Shown here: piece by piece, positions 35,527 to 44,206 of the stretch
How positions within the stretch are numbered: position 1 is the stretch's first letter
How the letters are laid out: each line of letters opens with the position of its first letter
Source of the DNA: Tepidimonas taiwanensis
GTDB taxonomy: Bacteria; Pseudomonadota; Gammaproteobacteria; Burkholderiales; Burkholderiaceae_C
Reading direction: 5' to 3'
Assembly: GCF_020162115.1 (NCBI RefSeq)
Contig: NZ_CP083911.1
Span: forward strand, 2,294,001-2,358,000
Length of the DNA stretch: 64,000 nt
Notes under the pieces: model-generated
Seen by the model: the letters and a program-made list of their open reading frames with translations, nothing else
Told to the model about the DNA's origin: nothing
Databases searched by the model: none
Position numbers and translations under genes: made by a program

Positions 35527-36003
35527 TCACGACCGCAGCGGCAGCGCGCTCGTGCATTTGATTTCGTCCAGGCAGACGCTAGAGCGCACGCCGTTGACGC
35601 CCGGCAACTGCGCCAGCGTGCCGAGCAGGAAATCCGACAGGCGCTTGAGGTCCTGCGCCACGACCTTGAGCACGTAGTCGAAGTCGCCCGTCACCGCGTA
35701 GCACTCTTGCACCTGTGCCATGTCGCGCACCCGCTCGCGAAAGCGCTCCACCTCGCGGATGTGGCCGCGCTCCATCGTCACGTGCACGAAGGCCGTCACC
35801 CCCAGCCCCAGGCGCGGCGCGTCCAGCCGCGCCTCGTAGCGGCGGATCAGCCCCAGCTCCTCCAACCGACGGTGGCGCCGACTGCACTGCGCGGGCGAGA
35901 GCTGCACCGCATCCGCCAGCGCCTGGTTGCTGATGCGGCCATCCTCCTGCAGGCAAGCCAGGATGCGCAGGTCCATCGCGTCCAGCGTGGCGTCGTTCCC
36001 CAT
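35527..36003 (-). CDS. Lrp/AsnC-family transcriptional regulator
   Basis: Regulator of 158 residues with an N-terminal helix-turn-helix (MDLRILACLQEDGRISNQALADAVQLSPAQCSRRHRRLEELGLI) and a C-terminal RAM ligand domain. It lies divergent from the region leading to hpd-phhB-phhA. Regulation of that aromatic amino acid operon is plausible, as Lrp proteins sense amino acids, but the MntA/HepT pair lies between them. GGAG lies 7 bases before the ATG at 36003; the adjacent GTG at 36006 is less likely. Confidence 0.88.
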   Translation of the reverse strand: MGNDATLDAMDLRILACLQEDGRISNQALADAVQLSPAQCSRRHRRLEELGLIRRYEARLDAPRLGLGVTAFVHVTMERGHIREVERFRERVRDMAQVQECYAVTGDFDYVLKVVAQDLKRLSDFLLGTLAQLPGVNGVRSSVCLDEIKCTSALPLRS

Positions 36004-36061
36004 CACTTCACTCCTTCACATACCGCCCCAGCCCGACGTCCGTCTCGGTACAGCAGCCATA

Positions 36062-36071
36062 TATCGCGATA
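36062..36071. promoter_or_regulatory. Palindromic decamer between Lrp gene and mntA
   Basis: TATCGCGATA is a perfect 10-bp palindrome in the 162-bp divergent region between the Lrp-type gene and mntA. Its position fits an operator for either gene. No second copy was seen nearby. Confidence 0.3.
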
Positions 36072-36165
36072 AGCAAACATCGCCGTTGCTCCGTGGGCTG
36101 CGTCAGTTTATGATCAACAAGGTATTGGTGCTGGCGCGGGGATTGCTTGTGCGGGGATCAATGAC

Positions 36166-36456
36166 GTGAAACCCTCTGAAGCCTTGGCAGCGAACCGTGC
36201 CGCGATTCGACACGTGGTCGAGTCTCACCGCGCCCACAATGCGCGCGTGTTCGGCTCTGTCCTGCGCGGTCAGGACACCGACAGCAGCGATCTGGACATC
36301 CTCATTGACCCGACGCCAGAAATGACCCTGTTTGACATCGGCGCGATCCGCCACGAACTCCGCAAACTGCTCGGTGTGCCGGTGGACGTTCTGACGCCCA
36401 ACGCCCTGCCCGACAAATTCCGGGCTGCGGTGCTCGCGCAGGCCCGTCCGGTATGA
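36166..36456 (+). CDS. mntA: MntA-type nucleotidyltransferase antitoxin
   Basis: Small nucleotidyltransferase of 96 residues with GS-x10-DxD (G30, S31, D42 and D44) and the third acidic region VPVDVLT. In type VII toxin-antitoxin systems such proteins add AMP to a Tyr of the HepT toxin and so neutralise it. The start is GTG at 36166. The next gene overlaps by 4 bases (ATGA), the usual layout. Confidence 0.87.
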   Translation: MKPSEALAANRAAIRHVVESHRAHNARVFGSVLRGQDTDSSDLDILIDPTPEMTLFDIGAIRHELRKLLGVPVDVLTPNALPDKFRAAVLAQARPV

Positions 36457-36836
36457 CCCGAGACCCGCAGCGCCTTGCCGACTACCTTGCGCACATCGCA
36501 GAGGCCATCGAACGCATCGACCGCTACACCGATGGCATGGACGAAATGGCCTTCCTGAACAACGAGTTGGTACAGGACGCCGTGATCCGCAACATCGAGA
36601 TCATCGGGGAGGCCAGCAACAACATCGAGAAGCACTACCCCGAGTTCGCAACTTCCCACCCGGAGCTTCCGCTGTCCTCTGCCTACCAGATGCGCAACGC
36701 CGTTGCCCACGGCTACTTCAAAGTGGACTTCGAAATCGTCTGGAGGACGATTCACCGCGACCTTCCAGCGTTGCACAAACACGTGCGCAAACTGGTCGAC
36801 GAAATCAACCATGGCGACACCGGGCTCGCACCGTGA
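36453..36836 (+). CDS. hepT: HepT-type HEPN RNase toxin
   Basis: HEPN-domain protein of 127 residues (DUF86 family). It has the catalytic motif RNAVAHGY, that is R81-x4-H86-x-Y88, matching the RX4HXY motif whose Tyr is the AMPylation target of MntA. The remainder (EMAFLNNELVQDAVIRNIEIIGEASNNIE) is typical HepT. It is expected to be an RNase that stops growth when unmodified. The catalytic residues are intact, so the pair looks functional. Its start overlaps mntA. Confidence 0.9.
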   Translation: MTRDPQRLADYLAHIAEAIERIDRYTDGMDEMAFLNNELVQDAVIRNIEIIGEASNNIEKHYPEFATSHPELPLSSAYQMRNAVAHGYFKVDFEIVWRTIHRDLPALHKHVRKLVDEINHGDTGLAP

Positions 36837-37156
36837 GCACCGCCGACGCGCGACGCCCCGATTCGCACCAACCCTTCCGGCACGCGAACATCCACGACCG
36901 ACTGATCGCCCGCCGTCGCATCGGGCGGGTCGTCCGCGACCGCTCAACCCGCGGCAAGCGCCTTTTGGCTTCGGTGGCAGCCATGAGGGGTCTGACGAGC
37001 CCGAATTCGGGCGGCTGTGCGCCTTCGAGCACAACCCCAGCGGGACAGCGCAAGATTGTTGCACGGGCGCGGGTTTCTCCCGGTCTCGGACGCAAACCCA
37101 TTGCGGTGACACGGACATAAGCTCTCGGCATCCAATATCCCACCGGAGTGCTGATC
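36837..37156. other. Intergenic region upstream of hpd
   Basis: About 320 bp with no convincing gene. It holds an imperfect hairpin CGCCCG..CGGGCG near 36905, possibly ending the hepT message. The region before hpd (from ~37040) is the expected promoter region of the aromatic operon. I found no clear -35/-10 pair and no inverted repeat that would mark an Lrp or PhhR site. Confidence 0.5.
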
Positions 37157-38260
37157 ATGGCTGACCTGTTCGACAACCCCATGGGCTTGTGCGGCTTCGA
37201 GTTCGTCGAGTTCGCCTCGCCCCGCCCCAACGTGCTGGAGCCGCTCTTTACCGCGCTGGGCTTTACCCTCGTGGCGCACCACCGCTCCAAGGACGTCGAG
37301 CTGTGGCGTCAGGGTGACATCAACTTCATCCTCAACCGCGAGCCGCGCAGCCTCGCGGACTACTTCGCGCAGGAGCACGGCCCGAGCGCCTGCGGTCTGG
37401 CCTTTCGCGTCAAGGACGCGCACAAGGCCTACTACCGCGCGCTGGAGCTGGGCGCGCAACCCATCGACATCCCCACCGGCCCGATGGAGCTGCGCCTGCC
37501 CGCCATCAAGGGTATCGGCGGCGCACCGCTGTACCTGATCGACCGCTTCGAGGACGGCCGCAGCATCTACGACATCGATTTCGAATTCCTGCCCGAATTC
37601 GAAGACCCCGCCAGCCGCCACCCCGTCGGCCACGGCTTCAAGGTCATCGACCACCTGACGCACAACGTCTACCGCGGCCGCATGGCGTATTGGGCGCAGT
37701 GGTACGAGCGGCTGTTCAACTTCCGCGAAATACGCTACTTCGACATCCAGGGCGAATACACCGGGCTGAAGAGCCGCGCGATGACCGCCCCGGACGGCAA
37801 GATCCGCATCCCGCTCAACGAAGAGGGTGGCTCCGGCGGCAACGGGCAGATCGAAGAGTTCCTGATGCAGTTCAACGGCGAGGGCATCCAGCACATCGCG
37901 CTGCTGACGGACGATATCCTGCGCAGTGTGGACGCGCTGCAGATGGCGGGCGTGCCGCTGATGACCGCGCCCAACGACATTTACTACGAGATGCTGGAAG
38001 AGCGCCTGCCCGGCCACGGCGAGCCGGTCGGCGAGCTGCAGGCGCGCGGCATCCTGCTCGACGGCAACACCCGCGACGGTGAAAAACGCCTGCTGCTGCA
38101 GATCTTCAGCCAGCCGGTGCTCGGGCCGGTGTTCTTCGAATTCATCCAGCGCAAGAACGACGAGGGCTTCGGCGAAGGCAACTTCAAGGCCCTGTTCGAG
38201 AGCCTGGAGCGCGACCAGATCCGCCGCGGCACGCTCAAGGTCGAGCCCGCCACCGCCTGA
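37157..38260 (+). CDS. hpd: 4-Hydroxyphenylpyruvate dioxygenase
   Basis: Fe(II) dioxygenase of tyrosine breakdown that makes homogentisate, 367 residues. The predicted iron ligands are H166 (VIDHLTHN), H246 (GIQHIALL) and E328 (FFEFIQRK), with family motifs GEYTGLKSRAMTAPDGKIRIPLNE and GGSGGNGQIEEFL. GGAG precedes the ATG at 37157. It is first in an operon with phhB and phhA, so phenylalanine is fed through tyrosine and 4-hydroxyphenylpyruvate. Confidence 0.95.
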   Translation: MADLFDNPMGLCGFEFVEFASPRPNVLEPLFTALGFTLVAHHRSKDVELWRQGDINFILNREPRSLADYFAQEHGPSACGLAFRVKDAHKAYYRALELGAQPIDIPTGPMELRLPAIKGIGGAPLYLIDRFEDGRSIYDIDFEFLPEFEDPASRHPVGHGFKVIDHLTHNVYRGRMAYWAQWYERLFNFREIRYFDIQGEYTGLKSRAMTAPDGKIRIPLNEEGGSGGNGQIEEFLMQFNGEGIQHIALLTDDILRSVDALQMAGVPLMTAPNDIYYEMLEERLPGHGEPVGELQARGILLDGNTRDGEKRLLLQIFSQPVLGPVFFEFIQRKNDEGFGEGNFKALFESLERDQIRRGTLKVEPATA

Positions 38261-38284
38261 CACGACACCACGCGAGGGAAACCC

Positions 38285-38593
38285 ATGCACAAGCTCGAAG
38301 GCCCCGAACTCACCGCCGCGCTGGCGCAGCTGTCGGCGTGGACGTTCGACCCGCAGCGCCACGCCATCCGGCGCGCGCTGCGCTTTGCGGACTTCAACGC
38401 GGCCTTCGGCTTCATGACGCGCGTGGCCCTCGAGGCCGAGCGCCGCAACCACCACCCGGAGTGGAGCAACGTCTACCACCGGGTGGACATCACGCTGACC
38501 ACCCACGACGCCGGGGGGCTGACCGAGCGCGACGTGGCGCTGGCGCGCTGGATCGACGCCGCCGCGTCCGCCGCCGGGGCCGAGCCCACCTGA
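38285..38593 (+). CDS. phhB: 4a-Hydroxytetrahydrobiopterin dehydratase
   Basis: Pterin-carbinolamine dehydratase of 102 residues that recycles the oxidised pterin cofactor of PhhA. The signature segment is EAERRNHHPEWSNVYHRVDITLTTHDAGGLTERD. It lies between hpd and phhA, in the order hpd-phhB-phhA, a useful operon for phenylalanine catabolism. The ATG at 38285 is 24 bp after hpd. Confidence 0.94.
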   Translation: MHKLEGPELTAALAQLSAWTFDPQRHAIRRALRFADFNAAFGFMTRVALEAERRNHHPEWSNVYHRVDITLTTHDAGGLTERDVALARWIDAAASAAGAEPT

Positions 38594-38620
38594 GCGCCGC
38601 CCCCCCAGAGGAGACACCCC

Positions 38621-39505
38621 ATGGACACCACCGCCTTGCACGGCTGGGCGGCGGGCGAGGCCGGCCGTCCCGCCAGCCCCGACTGGACCATCCCCCAGCA
38701 CTGGGAGCGCTACACCCCCGAAGAGCACGCCACCTGGGCAACGCTGTACCGCCGCCAGATGGCGCTGCTGCCCGGCCGCGCCTGCGCCGCGTTCGTCGAC
38801 GGCATGCAGCGCCTGCCGATCGAGCCGGACCGCATCCCGAACTTCGAGGCGCTCTCCGACGTGCTGATGCGCCACACCGGCTGGCAGGTCGTGGCCGTCC
38901 CGGGCCTGGTGCCGGACGACGTCTTTTTCGAGCACCTGGCCAACCGGCGCTTTCCCGCCGGGCAATTCATCCGCCGCGCGGACCAGCTCGACTACCTGCA
39001 GGAGCCGGACGTCTTTCACGACGTCTTCGGGCATGTGCCGATGCTGCTCAACCCCGTGATGGCCGACTTCATCCAGGCCTACGGTGTCGGCGGCCTGCGC
39101 GCGCAGCGCCTGGGCGCGCTGGAAATGCTGGCGCGCGTGTACTGGTACACGGTGGAATTCGGCCTCGTGCGCGAGGACGGGGGCCTGCGCATCTTCGGCG
39201 CGGGCATCGTCTCCTCCGCGGCGGAAAGCGTCTTCTGCCTCGACTCCCCCTCGCCGAACCGCATCGCGTTCGCGCTGGAGCGCGTCATGCGCACGCGCTA
39301 CCGCATCGACGACTTCCAGCAGACCTACTTCGTGCTCGACCGGCTGGAAGACCTGCTGCGGCTCGCCGAGATCGACTTCACGCCACTGTACGAACGCGTC
39401 GCGCGGCTGGAACCGCTCCCGCCGGACGCCGTGCTGCCGGAGGATGACGTCATCACGCGCGGTGACGGGCGGTATCACCGGGCGAAAATGACACCAATGG
39501 CTTGA
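38621..39505 (+). CDS. phhA: Phenylalanine 4-monooxygenase
   Basis: Pterin-dependent aromatic hydroxylase of 294 residues that converts phenylalanine to tyrosine. Iron ligands are H133 and H138 in the motif DVFHDVFGHVP, and E179 (WYTVEF). Other catalytic segments are VPGLVPDDVFFEHLANR and FPAGQFIRR. A GAGGAG ribosome site lies a few bases upstream. It is the last gene of the operon. A 16-bp palindrome GGCGCGATCTCGCGCC at 39538-39553 after its stop could be part of a terminator, but no U-run follows. Confidence 0.95.
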   Translation: MDTTALHGWAAGEAGRPASPDWTIPQHWERYTPEEHATWATLYRRQMALLPGRACAAFVDGMQRLPIEPDRIPNFEALSDVLMRHTGWQVVAVPGLVPDDVFFEHLANRRFPAGQFIRRADQLDYLQEPDVFHDVFGHVPMLLNPVMADFIQAYGVGGLRAQRLGALEMLARVYWYTVEFGLVREDGGLRIFGAGIVSSAAESVFCLDSPSPNRIAFALERVMRTRYRIDDFQQTYFVLDRLEDLLRLAEIDFTPLYERVARLEPLPPDAVLPEDDVITRGDGRYHRAKMTPMA

Positions 39506-39705
39506 GCCTACATCCAGCCCCACGTCCGCAACGAAACGGCGCGATCTCGCGCCGCCCCGCGCGTCCTACGAGCCGCCATCCGGCACCTCTCAGCGGGCGG
39601 CACCGGCCCTTTAAGGCACCAGACACGACAAAACGCCTCGCCCGTGGAGCCCCCAAGGCATGGCTACGCCGAAACGGCGCGCTCCACCCCCCACGCCGCA
39701 ACAGC

Positions 39706-41259
39706 TCACCCCACCGCAACCCAATCCCAGCCCACGACGTTGCGCCGCTCGGCGCTGAACTCCACGCCCAGCAGATACACGGGGCGTCCGTCCGCGCGGT
39801 ACTTGTCCGCGTAGCCGCGGGCCTTCAGTTGGGCGATGGCTTCGCCGGTTGGTTCTTCGCCCGCGATGCGCTTGAACTCGATGACGACGATGGCACCGTC
39901 GAGCTTCAACGTCAGGTCAATGCGCCCCTGGTTGGTGACGTCCTCGGGTGTGAGGTCCAAGCCGAGGCTCGCGATGTGCGAGTAAAAGACACTGGCCCAG
40001 TAGCCCTCGTACTGTGTGATGGGGTTGTTGCGGTACCAGTCGGCGGGGATGGAGGCGTAGAGGCTCTCGAAGTGGGCTTTGAGGCCGTCAAAGTCCAGCG
40101 CCACGAGCAGCCGGTACAGGGGCAGGGACAGCTCGACCGCTTGCTGGGCTTCGGGCAGCAGGCACGTCAGCAGCGCGTTGTTGAGGGCGGACTCCACCTC
40201 GAGGTTCGGGTAACCCAGCCGGTAGCGCGACAGCCGCCCGAGCCGCTCTTCGGCCACAATGGTCAGATACCCGGTCTGCCACAGGATGGCCTCAGTGGCG
40301 ATGTGCTCGACATCGAACGCTCCGAGCAACTGGTCGTCCGCCACCAGCGCGTCGAGCTTCGGGGTGAAGGTGTGCCGTTTGGTGAGCAGCTCCACGAGAA
40401 ACGTGGGCGTGCCCGTCTCGAACCACCAGGCGCGATAACTCCGCTTGGAAAACAGCAGCAAGACGTCAAACGGGTTGTACACCCGCTCGCCGAGCCATCC
40501 GTAGCCGTTGTACCAGCGCCGAATCTCCTCGCGGTCGAGCCCCTCCAACTCCGGCGCAAACACGGTGTCGATGTCGGCGTCGGTGTAGCCGCAAATCGCG
40601 CTGTAGCGCGCATCGAGCGTGATGTCTTCCAGGTTGTTCAGGCCCGAGAAGATGGAGACCTTGCTGAACTTCGAGACACCCGTCAGGAACACGAAGCGCA
40701 GGTGCGCGTCCTGCCCCTTGAGGACGGAGTACAAGTTGCGCAAGCCCTCGCGCATCGCGGCGGCCACCGCCTTGTCGCCGAGGTTGTCCAGAATCGGCTT
40801 GTCGTACTCGTCGATGAGGACGACCGCGCGCTGGCCGTACTGGCGCTCGGCACGGCGAATCAGCTCACCAAAGCAGCCCGGAATATCCAGCCCTGGCGGG
40901 CAGGTCACACCCAGCGCCTCCTGGTTCTGGCGCAGCACGTCCCAGATGCGCTGGTCGAGCTGTTCGCGGCTTTCCAAACGTCCCTCCGCAAAACTGATGC
41001 GGATGACCGGATAGCGCACCGACCAGTCCCAGTGGGCTTCGGCATACAGCCCCTCGAACAAGGCCCGGTTACCGGAAAAGAGTTCGGCCAGCGTGTCCAG
41101 AAACAGGCTCTTGCCAAAGCGGCGGGGCCGGGAGAGGAAGTAGTGCTTGCCCTGCTCGATGAGCTTGATGGCATACGGCGTCTTGTCGACGTAGTAGCAG
41201 CCCTCTTCGCGGATTTCGCGAAAGGTCTGGATGCCAATCGGGAGCTTACGGCGGGTCAT
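39706..41259 (-). CDS. AAA-ATPase-like / PD-(D/E)XK nuclease-like protein, intact copy
   Basis: Protein of 517 residues of the AAA-ATPase-like family (PF09820 type). It starts MTRRKLPIGIQTFREIREEGCYYVDKT and has a P-loop variant LSRPRRFGKSL. A Walker B-like LIDEYDKPI follows. The C-terminal ~110 residues are a PD-(D/E)XK-like fold (GRIDLTLKLDGAIVVIEFKR, with the D..E-x-K residues). The family is widespread as multicopy accessory genes with no established role. It is isolated, divergent from porins. A decayed relative lies at 57405. Confidence 0.86.
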   Translation of the reverse strand: MTRRKLPIGIQTFREIREEGCYYVDKTPYAIKLIEQGKHYFLSRPRRFGKSLFLDTLAELFSGNRALFEGLYAEAHWDWSVRYPVIRISFAEGRLESREQLDQRIWDVLRQNQEALGVTCPPGLDIPGCFGELIRRAERQYGQRAVVLIDEYDKPILDNLGDKAVAAAMREGLRNLYSVLKGQDAHLRFVFLTGVSKFSKVSIFSGLNNLEDITLDARYSAICGYTDADIDTVFAPELEGLDREEIRRWYNGYGWLGERVYNPFDVLLLFSKRSYRAWWFETGTPTFLVELLTKRHTFTPKLDALVADDQLLGAFDVEHIATEAILWQTGYLTIVAEERLGRLSRYRLGYPNLEVESALNNALLTCLLPEAQQAVELSLPLYRLLVALDFDGLKAHFESLYASIPADWYRNNPITQYEGYWASVFYSHIASLGLDLTPEDVTNQGRIDLTLKLDGAIVVIEFKRIAGEEPTGEAIAQLKARGYADKYRADGRPVYLLGVEFSAERRNVVGWDWVAVG

Positions 41260-41442
41260 GAGCGGATCATGGCGGTCGGCTGGGCAACCCACACCCATAC
41301 ATTGGGCTTATGGATACATCGTCGCAATTATCCATCGCCGCGCAACGAACCGACAGTTGGTACCAGCCCACGCCCGGGGCCAACACATTGCTGCCGCGCA
41401 ACGTGCCCGCACCGCCGCGCTGCCGCGGACCGACTGCCCCAG

Positions 41443-41470
41443 AAAAAACCCCGCCACGGCGGGCGGGGTT
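41443..41470 (-). terminator. Intrinsic terminator of porin 1
   Basis: Minus-strand AACCCCGCC-CGCCGT-GGCGGGGTT followed by TTTT, ~45 bp beyond the porin stop at 41518. Stem of 9 bp and a good U-run; a textbook Rho-independent terminator. It is read only by the porin gene. Confidence 0.88.
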
Positions 41471-41517
41471 GTTGCATGAACAACGCCACCCAGCTAGCGG
41501 GTGGCGGACATGACCGA

Positions 41518-42531
41518 TCAGAAGCTGTGGCGCACGCCAACGGCGTACAGGTTACCCTTCTCGGTCTTGACGCCAGCGGCGTTCTTGACCGAGTAGTTGT
41601 TCAGGCCGGCGTACAGGCGGGTGCGCTTGGACAGATCATAGTAACCCGTGATCGTGTAGCCGTTGCCCTTCCCGTTGCTGGCACCATTGGCCAGCTTGTA
41701 TTTGGCGTGAACATAACCCACCGCAATACGGGCGTTGCTCGCCACGGGGAAGTCGACGCCGAGCTGGTACTCGTTGTCCTTGCCGCCCATGTCGAGCTTG
41801 GCGCGGTTGTAGCCCGCGGTCAGCTTGGCCACGCCAAAGTCGTACGAGCCGGCCAGCAGCGTGTAGGTGCGGTCGACCGTGTTGCTCACTTCTTCTTGCT
41901 GGTACGCCGCGCCCACCAGCAACGGACCCGCCGCGTACTTGACGTGGAACGCGGTGGTGTCGGTCGCGCTGCTCGTCGCGGTCTTGTTTTCACCCAGGGC
42001 ATAGGTGATCGCACCGCTGAAGCCCGAGAAGTCCGGCGAGATGTACGTGATTTGGTTGTCGCGGCGATTGCCGTAGTCCGCCACGCCTTTGCCCCAAACG
42101 GTACCCGTGGTGGCAAACGAGGAGTCGAAGCTGTTGTTGGTCGCGGCACGCAGCGTGTCGTACGCCGTGTATTGGCGACCGAACCGCACTTCACCAAAGC
42201 CGCCCGCCAGGCCCAAGAAGGCTTGACGGTTGAATTGCAAACCAGCGGAAGCTTGCGCACCGGTGTCGATGTTGAAGCCCTGCTCCAGCACGAAGTTGGC
42301 CTTCAGACCGCCACCCAGATCCTCGGTACCACGCAGACCAAAACGGCTACCGTTGTAGCCGCCCGAGCCTTGAACGGTTTGGCGAACACCGGTGAGCACA
42401 CCGCCTTGCAAGGTTTCCGTCTTGGTGGAACCCAACCAAACATCCGCCACGCCGTAGAGCGTGACCGACGATTGAGCAGAAGCGATACCGGCAGCGGCCA
42501 GCGCGGCCAGTGCGACGAGGGATTTTTTCAT
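41518..42531 (-). CDS. Burkholderiales-type trimeric porin 1
   Basis: Outer-membrane porin of 337 residues with a Sec signal (KKSLVALAALAAAGIASA). Family features are SSVTLYGVADVWLG, RFGLRGTEDLGGGLKANFVLEQGF and the C-terminal Phe (VGVRHSF) needed for beta-barrel assembly. It forms a 16-stranded trimeric channel. It is followed by a good terminator (41443). It lies in tandem with a second porin, separated by 240 bp containing that gene's own terminator. Confidence 0.94.
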   Translation of the reverse strand: MKKSLVALAALAAAGIASAQSSVTLYGVADVWLGSTKTETLQGGVLTGVRQTVQGSGGYNGSRFGLRGTEDLGGGLKANFVLEQGFNIDTGAQASAGLQFNRQAFLGLAGGFGEVRFGRQYTAYDTLRAATNNSFDSSFATTGTVWGKGVADYGNRRDNQITYISPDFSGFSGAITYALGENKTATSSATDTTAFHVKYAAGPLLVGAAYQQEEVSNTVDRTYTLLAGSYDFGVAKLTAGYNRAKLDMGGKDNEYQLGVDFPVASNARIAVGYVHAKYKLANGASNGKGNGYTITGYYDLSKRTRLYAGLNNYSVKNAAGVKTEKGNLYAVGVRHSF

Positions 42532-42692
42532 GAACACACTCCTGTGCAGATGGTGATGTTGGTGCCCCTTGGGTGCACCGCTGGAGAACACCGCACCCTT
42601 GTCGTGCAAGGGCTAGCGCGATTACAACACACCCCGCCCACGTCGCCAACGAATCCCATGCTGGCCACCCCAAAACGTTGCGCGCATGCAAC

Positions 42693-42721
42693 AAAAAACC
42701 GGCCAGGGTTGCGCTGGCCGG
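42693..42721 (-). terminator. Intrinsic terminator of porin 2
   Basis: Minus-strand CCGGCCAG-CGCAACC-CTGGCCGG followed by TTTTTTG, ~50 bp past the stop at 42772. An 8-bp stem and six U make a strong Rho-independent terminator, so porins 2 and 1 are separate transcription units. Confidence 0.9.
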
Positions 42722-42771
42722 CCAGAGGTCTGAGACGCCGCACCACGAGCGGGTGCGGCGGCACCGGGCGA

Positions 42772-43776
42772 TCAGAACGTGTGCTTCACGCCCACTGCGT
42801 ACAGGTCATACTTACCAACGACGGCACCAACGCCGTCCTTCCACTTGGTGTTGTTGACGCCAGCGTAGGCCATCGTGCGCTTGGACAGGTTGTAGCCCAG
42901 GGCAACGCCCCAGCCACTACCCTTGCCCTCGGTGACGCCGGCATCCTTCACCTTGGAGTACGCGTAACCACCGGAGAGCGTCAGGTTGCCACCCAGCGGC
43001 ACGTCAACGCCGATGTGATATTCGTTGGCCTTGGTGTCACCCGAAGCAACGCGACCATAGCTGGCCAGCAGCTTGGCGGCACCGAGATCATACGAGCCGT
43101 TGAGGCGAATGAATTTGACCGCAGGATCGCCTGCAATGCCACTGTCTTCACGCTGGTACGCCAAACCCGCAAAGACAGGACCGTTCTCGTACTTAACATG
43201 CGCCGCATAGATCTTCGAGGCGCTCTTGGCGGCGGATTTGTCCTCGCCCAGCGCGTAGCTGAACGCACCGCTGAAGCCGCTCACCACCGGCGTGGCGTAG
43301 TACACACCGTTCTTCGGATTGGCGGTGTAGCCGTTGCTCACGAAGACGTTGGACGTCGCCGAGAATTTGGAGTCGAACGCACTGTTGGTCGCGCCGCTGA
43401 TGTCGTCGTAGGCCGTCCAGACCTTACCCAGCTTGACTTCACCAAACCCGCCAGAGAAACCAACGTAAGCTTGGCGGGTGAAGGCTTGCCCTGCCTCGGT
43501 CGAGCCGTCGTCCACGGCGAACCCTTGCTCCAACAGGAAGTTGGCCTTCAGGCCGCTGCCCAGGTCTTCGCTGCCTTTGAAGCCGAAGCGGCTACCGCTG
43601 ATGCCGCCGGAGTCGACCTTGGTCTGACGCTCGCCCTCCAGGCCGTTGCCATTGTCGACGCGCAAACGCTCGGAGCCAACCCATGCATCGACGATACCGT
43701 AGACCTGAACAGACGACTGCGCCATCGCAGCACCCGCCGCGGCCATCACCGCCAGCGCAACGAACGATTTTTTCAT
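42772..43776 (-). CDS. Burkholderiales-type trimeric porin 2
   Basis: Porin of 334 residues with signal KKSFVALAVMAAAGAAMA. Family features are SSVQVYGIVDAWVG, RFGFKGSEDLGSGLKANFLLEQGF, KVWTAYDDI and a terminal Phe (VGVKHTF). It is a paralogue of porin 1. The spacer to porin 3 upstream holds a promoter-like TACAAT and tandem 11-bp repeats (43927-43948), suggesting control by an OmpR-type regulator. Confidence 0.94.
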   Translation of the reverse strand: MKKSFVALAVMAAAGAAMAQSSVQVYGIVDAWVGSERLRVDNGNGLEGERQTKVDSGGISGSRFGFKGSEDLGSGLKANFLLEQGFAVDDGSTEAGQAFTRQAYVGFSGGFGEVKLGKVWTAYDDISGATNSAFDSKFSATSNVFVSNGYTANPKNGVYYATPVVSGFSGAFSYALGEDKSAAKSASKIYAAHVKYENGPVFAGLAYQREDSGIAGDPAVKFIRLNGSYDLGAAKLLASYGRVASGDTKANEYHIGVDVPLGGNLTLSGGYAYSKVKDAGVTEGKGSGWGVALGYNLSKRTMAYAGVNNTKWKDGVGAVVGKYDLYAVGVKHTF

Positions 43777-44206
43777 GTGCTTCACCTTGGAGTGTTGGTT
43801 ATCGGAGTGTTTAGGCGCACCAACGACGCCACACGAAGCAGCCCCGCAGGCTATATGGGGCAGCCGCTGGATTGATACCGCACCGCAACACGATTTGATT
43901 GTAGCGATAACCCCCCCTGCGCCCCTTTCTCTTTACATTTTCTTTACAGAAGTGTTGCCCCCATACAACGTGGTCCCCTCCCCCTTGTGGCACGCCGCAC
44001 CAAGGCCGTACCAGCGGCACACGCAAGTCAAAATCACACGGAACGCCGCTCGCACGCACCGCCTCCGGGAAAACCCCTGTGGTTTTTACGCCAAAAAAAC
44101 GAACGACCGTTCGCACAAAGCCCTGACCGGGGACTACGATAGGGTGGGGATCGCAAAGCCCCTGACCCGATACCACAGCCCCACCATTTGCAAGGAGTTC
44201 GACAAC
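43777..44206. other. Divergent porin 2 / porin 3 control region
   Basis: This 430-bp region holds the promoters of porins 2 (minus) and 3 (plus). A minus-strand TACAAT near 43893 could be the -10 of porin 2; the tandem repeats are upstream of it. The rest has no gene. The porin 3 ribosome site AAGGAG is at 44192. Confidence 0.55.
43927..43948. promoter_or_regulatory. Tandem 11-bp direct repeat upstream of porin 2
   Basis: Two adjacent 11-bp units lie at 43927-43937 (TTCTCTTTACA) and 43938-43948 (TTTTCTTTACA). They differ at two of 11 positions; the TTTAC cores are 11 bp apart. One-turn-spaced half-sites are the usual layout for OmpR-family response regulators. They lie ~30 bp upstream of a minus-strand TACAAT. 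The regulator is unknown. Confidence 0.55.

Noticed and set aside
36833..37120. Small plus-strand frame after hepT
   Set aside because: Arg-rich composition, no ribosome site, no recognisable similarity.
39502..43875. Plus-strand reading frame of 1457 codons across the AAA gene and two porins
   Set aside because: Antisense to three recognisable genes with terminators and signal peptides; GC-rich DNA creates long open antisense frames.
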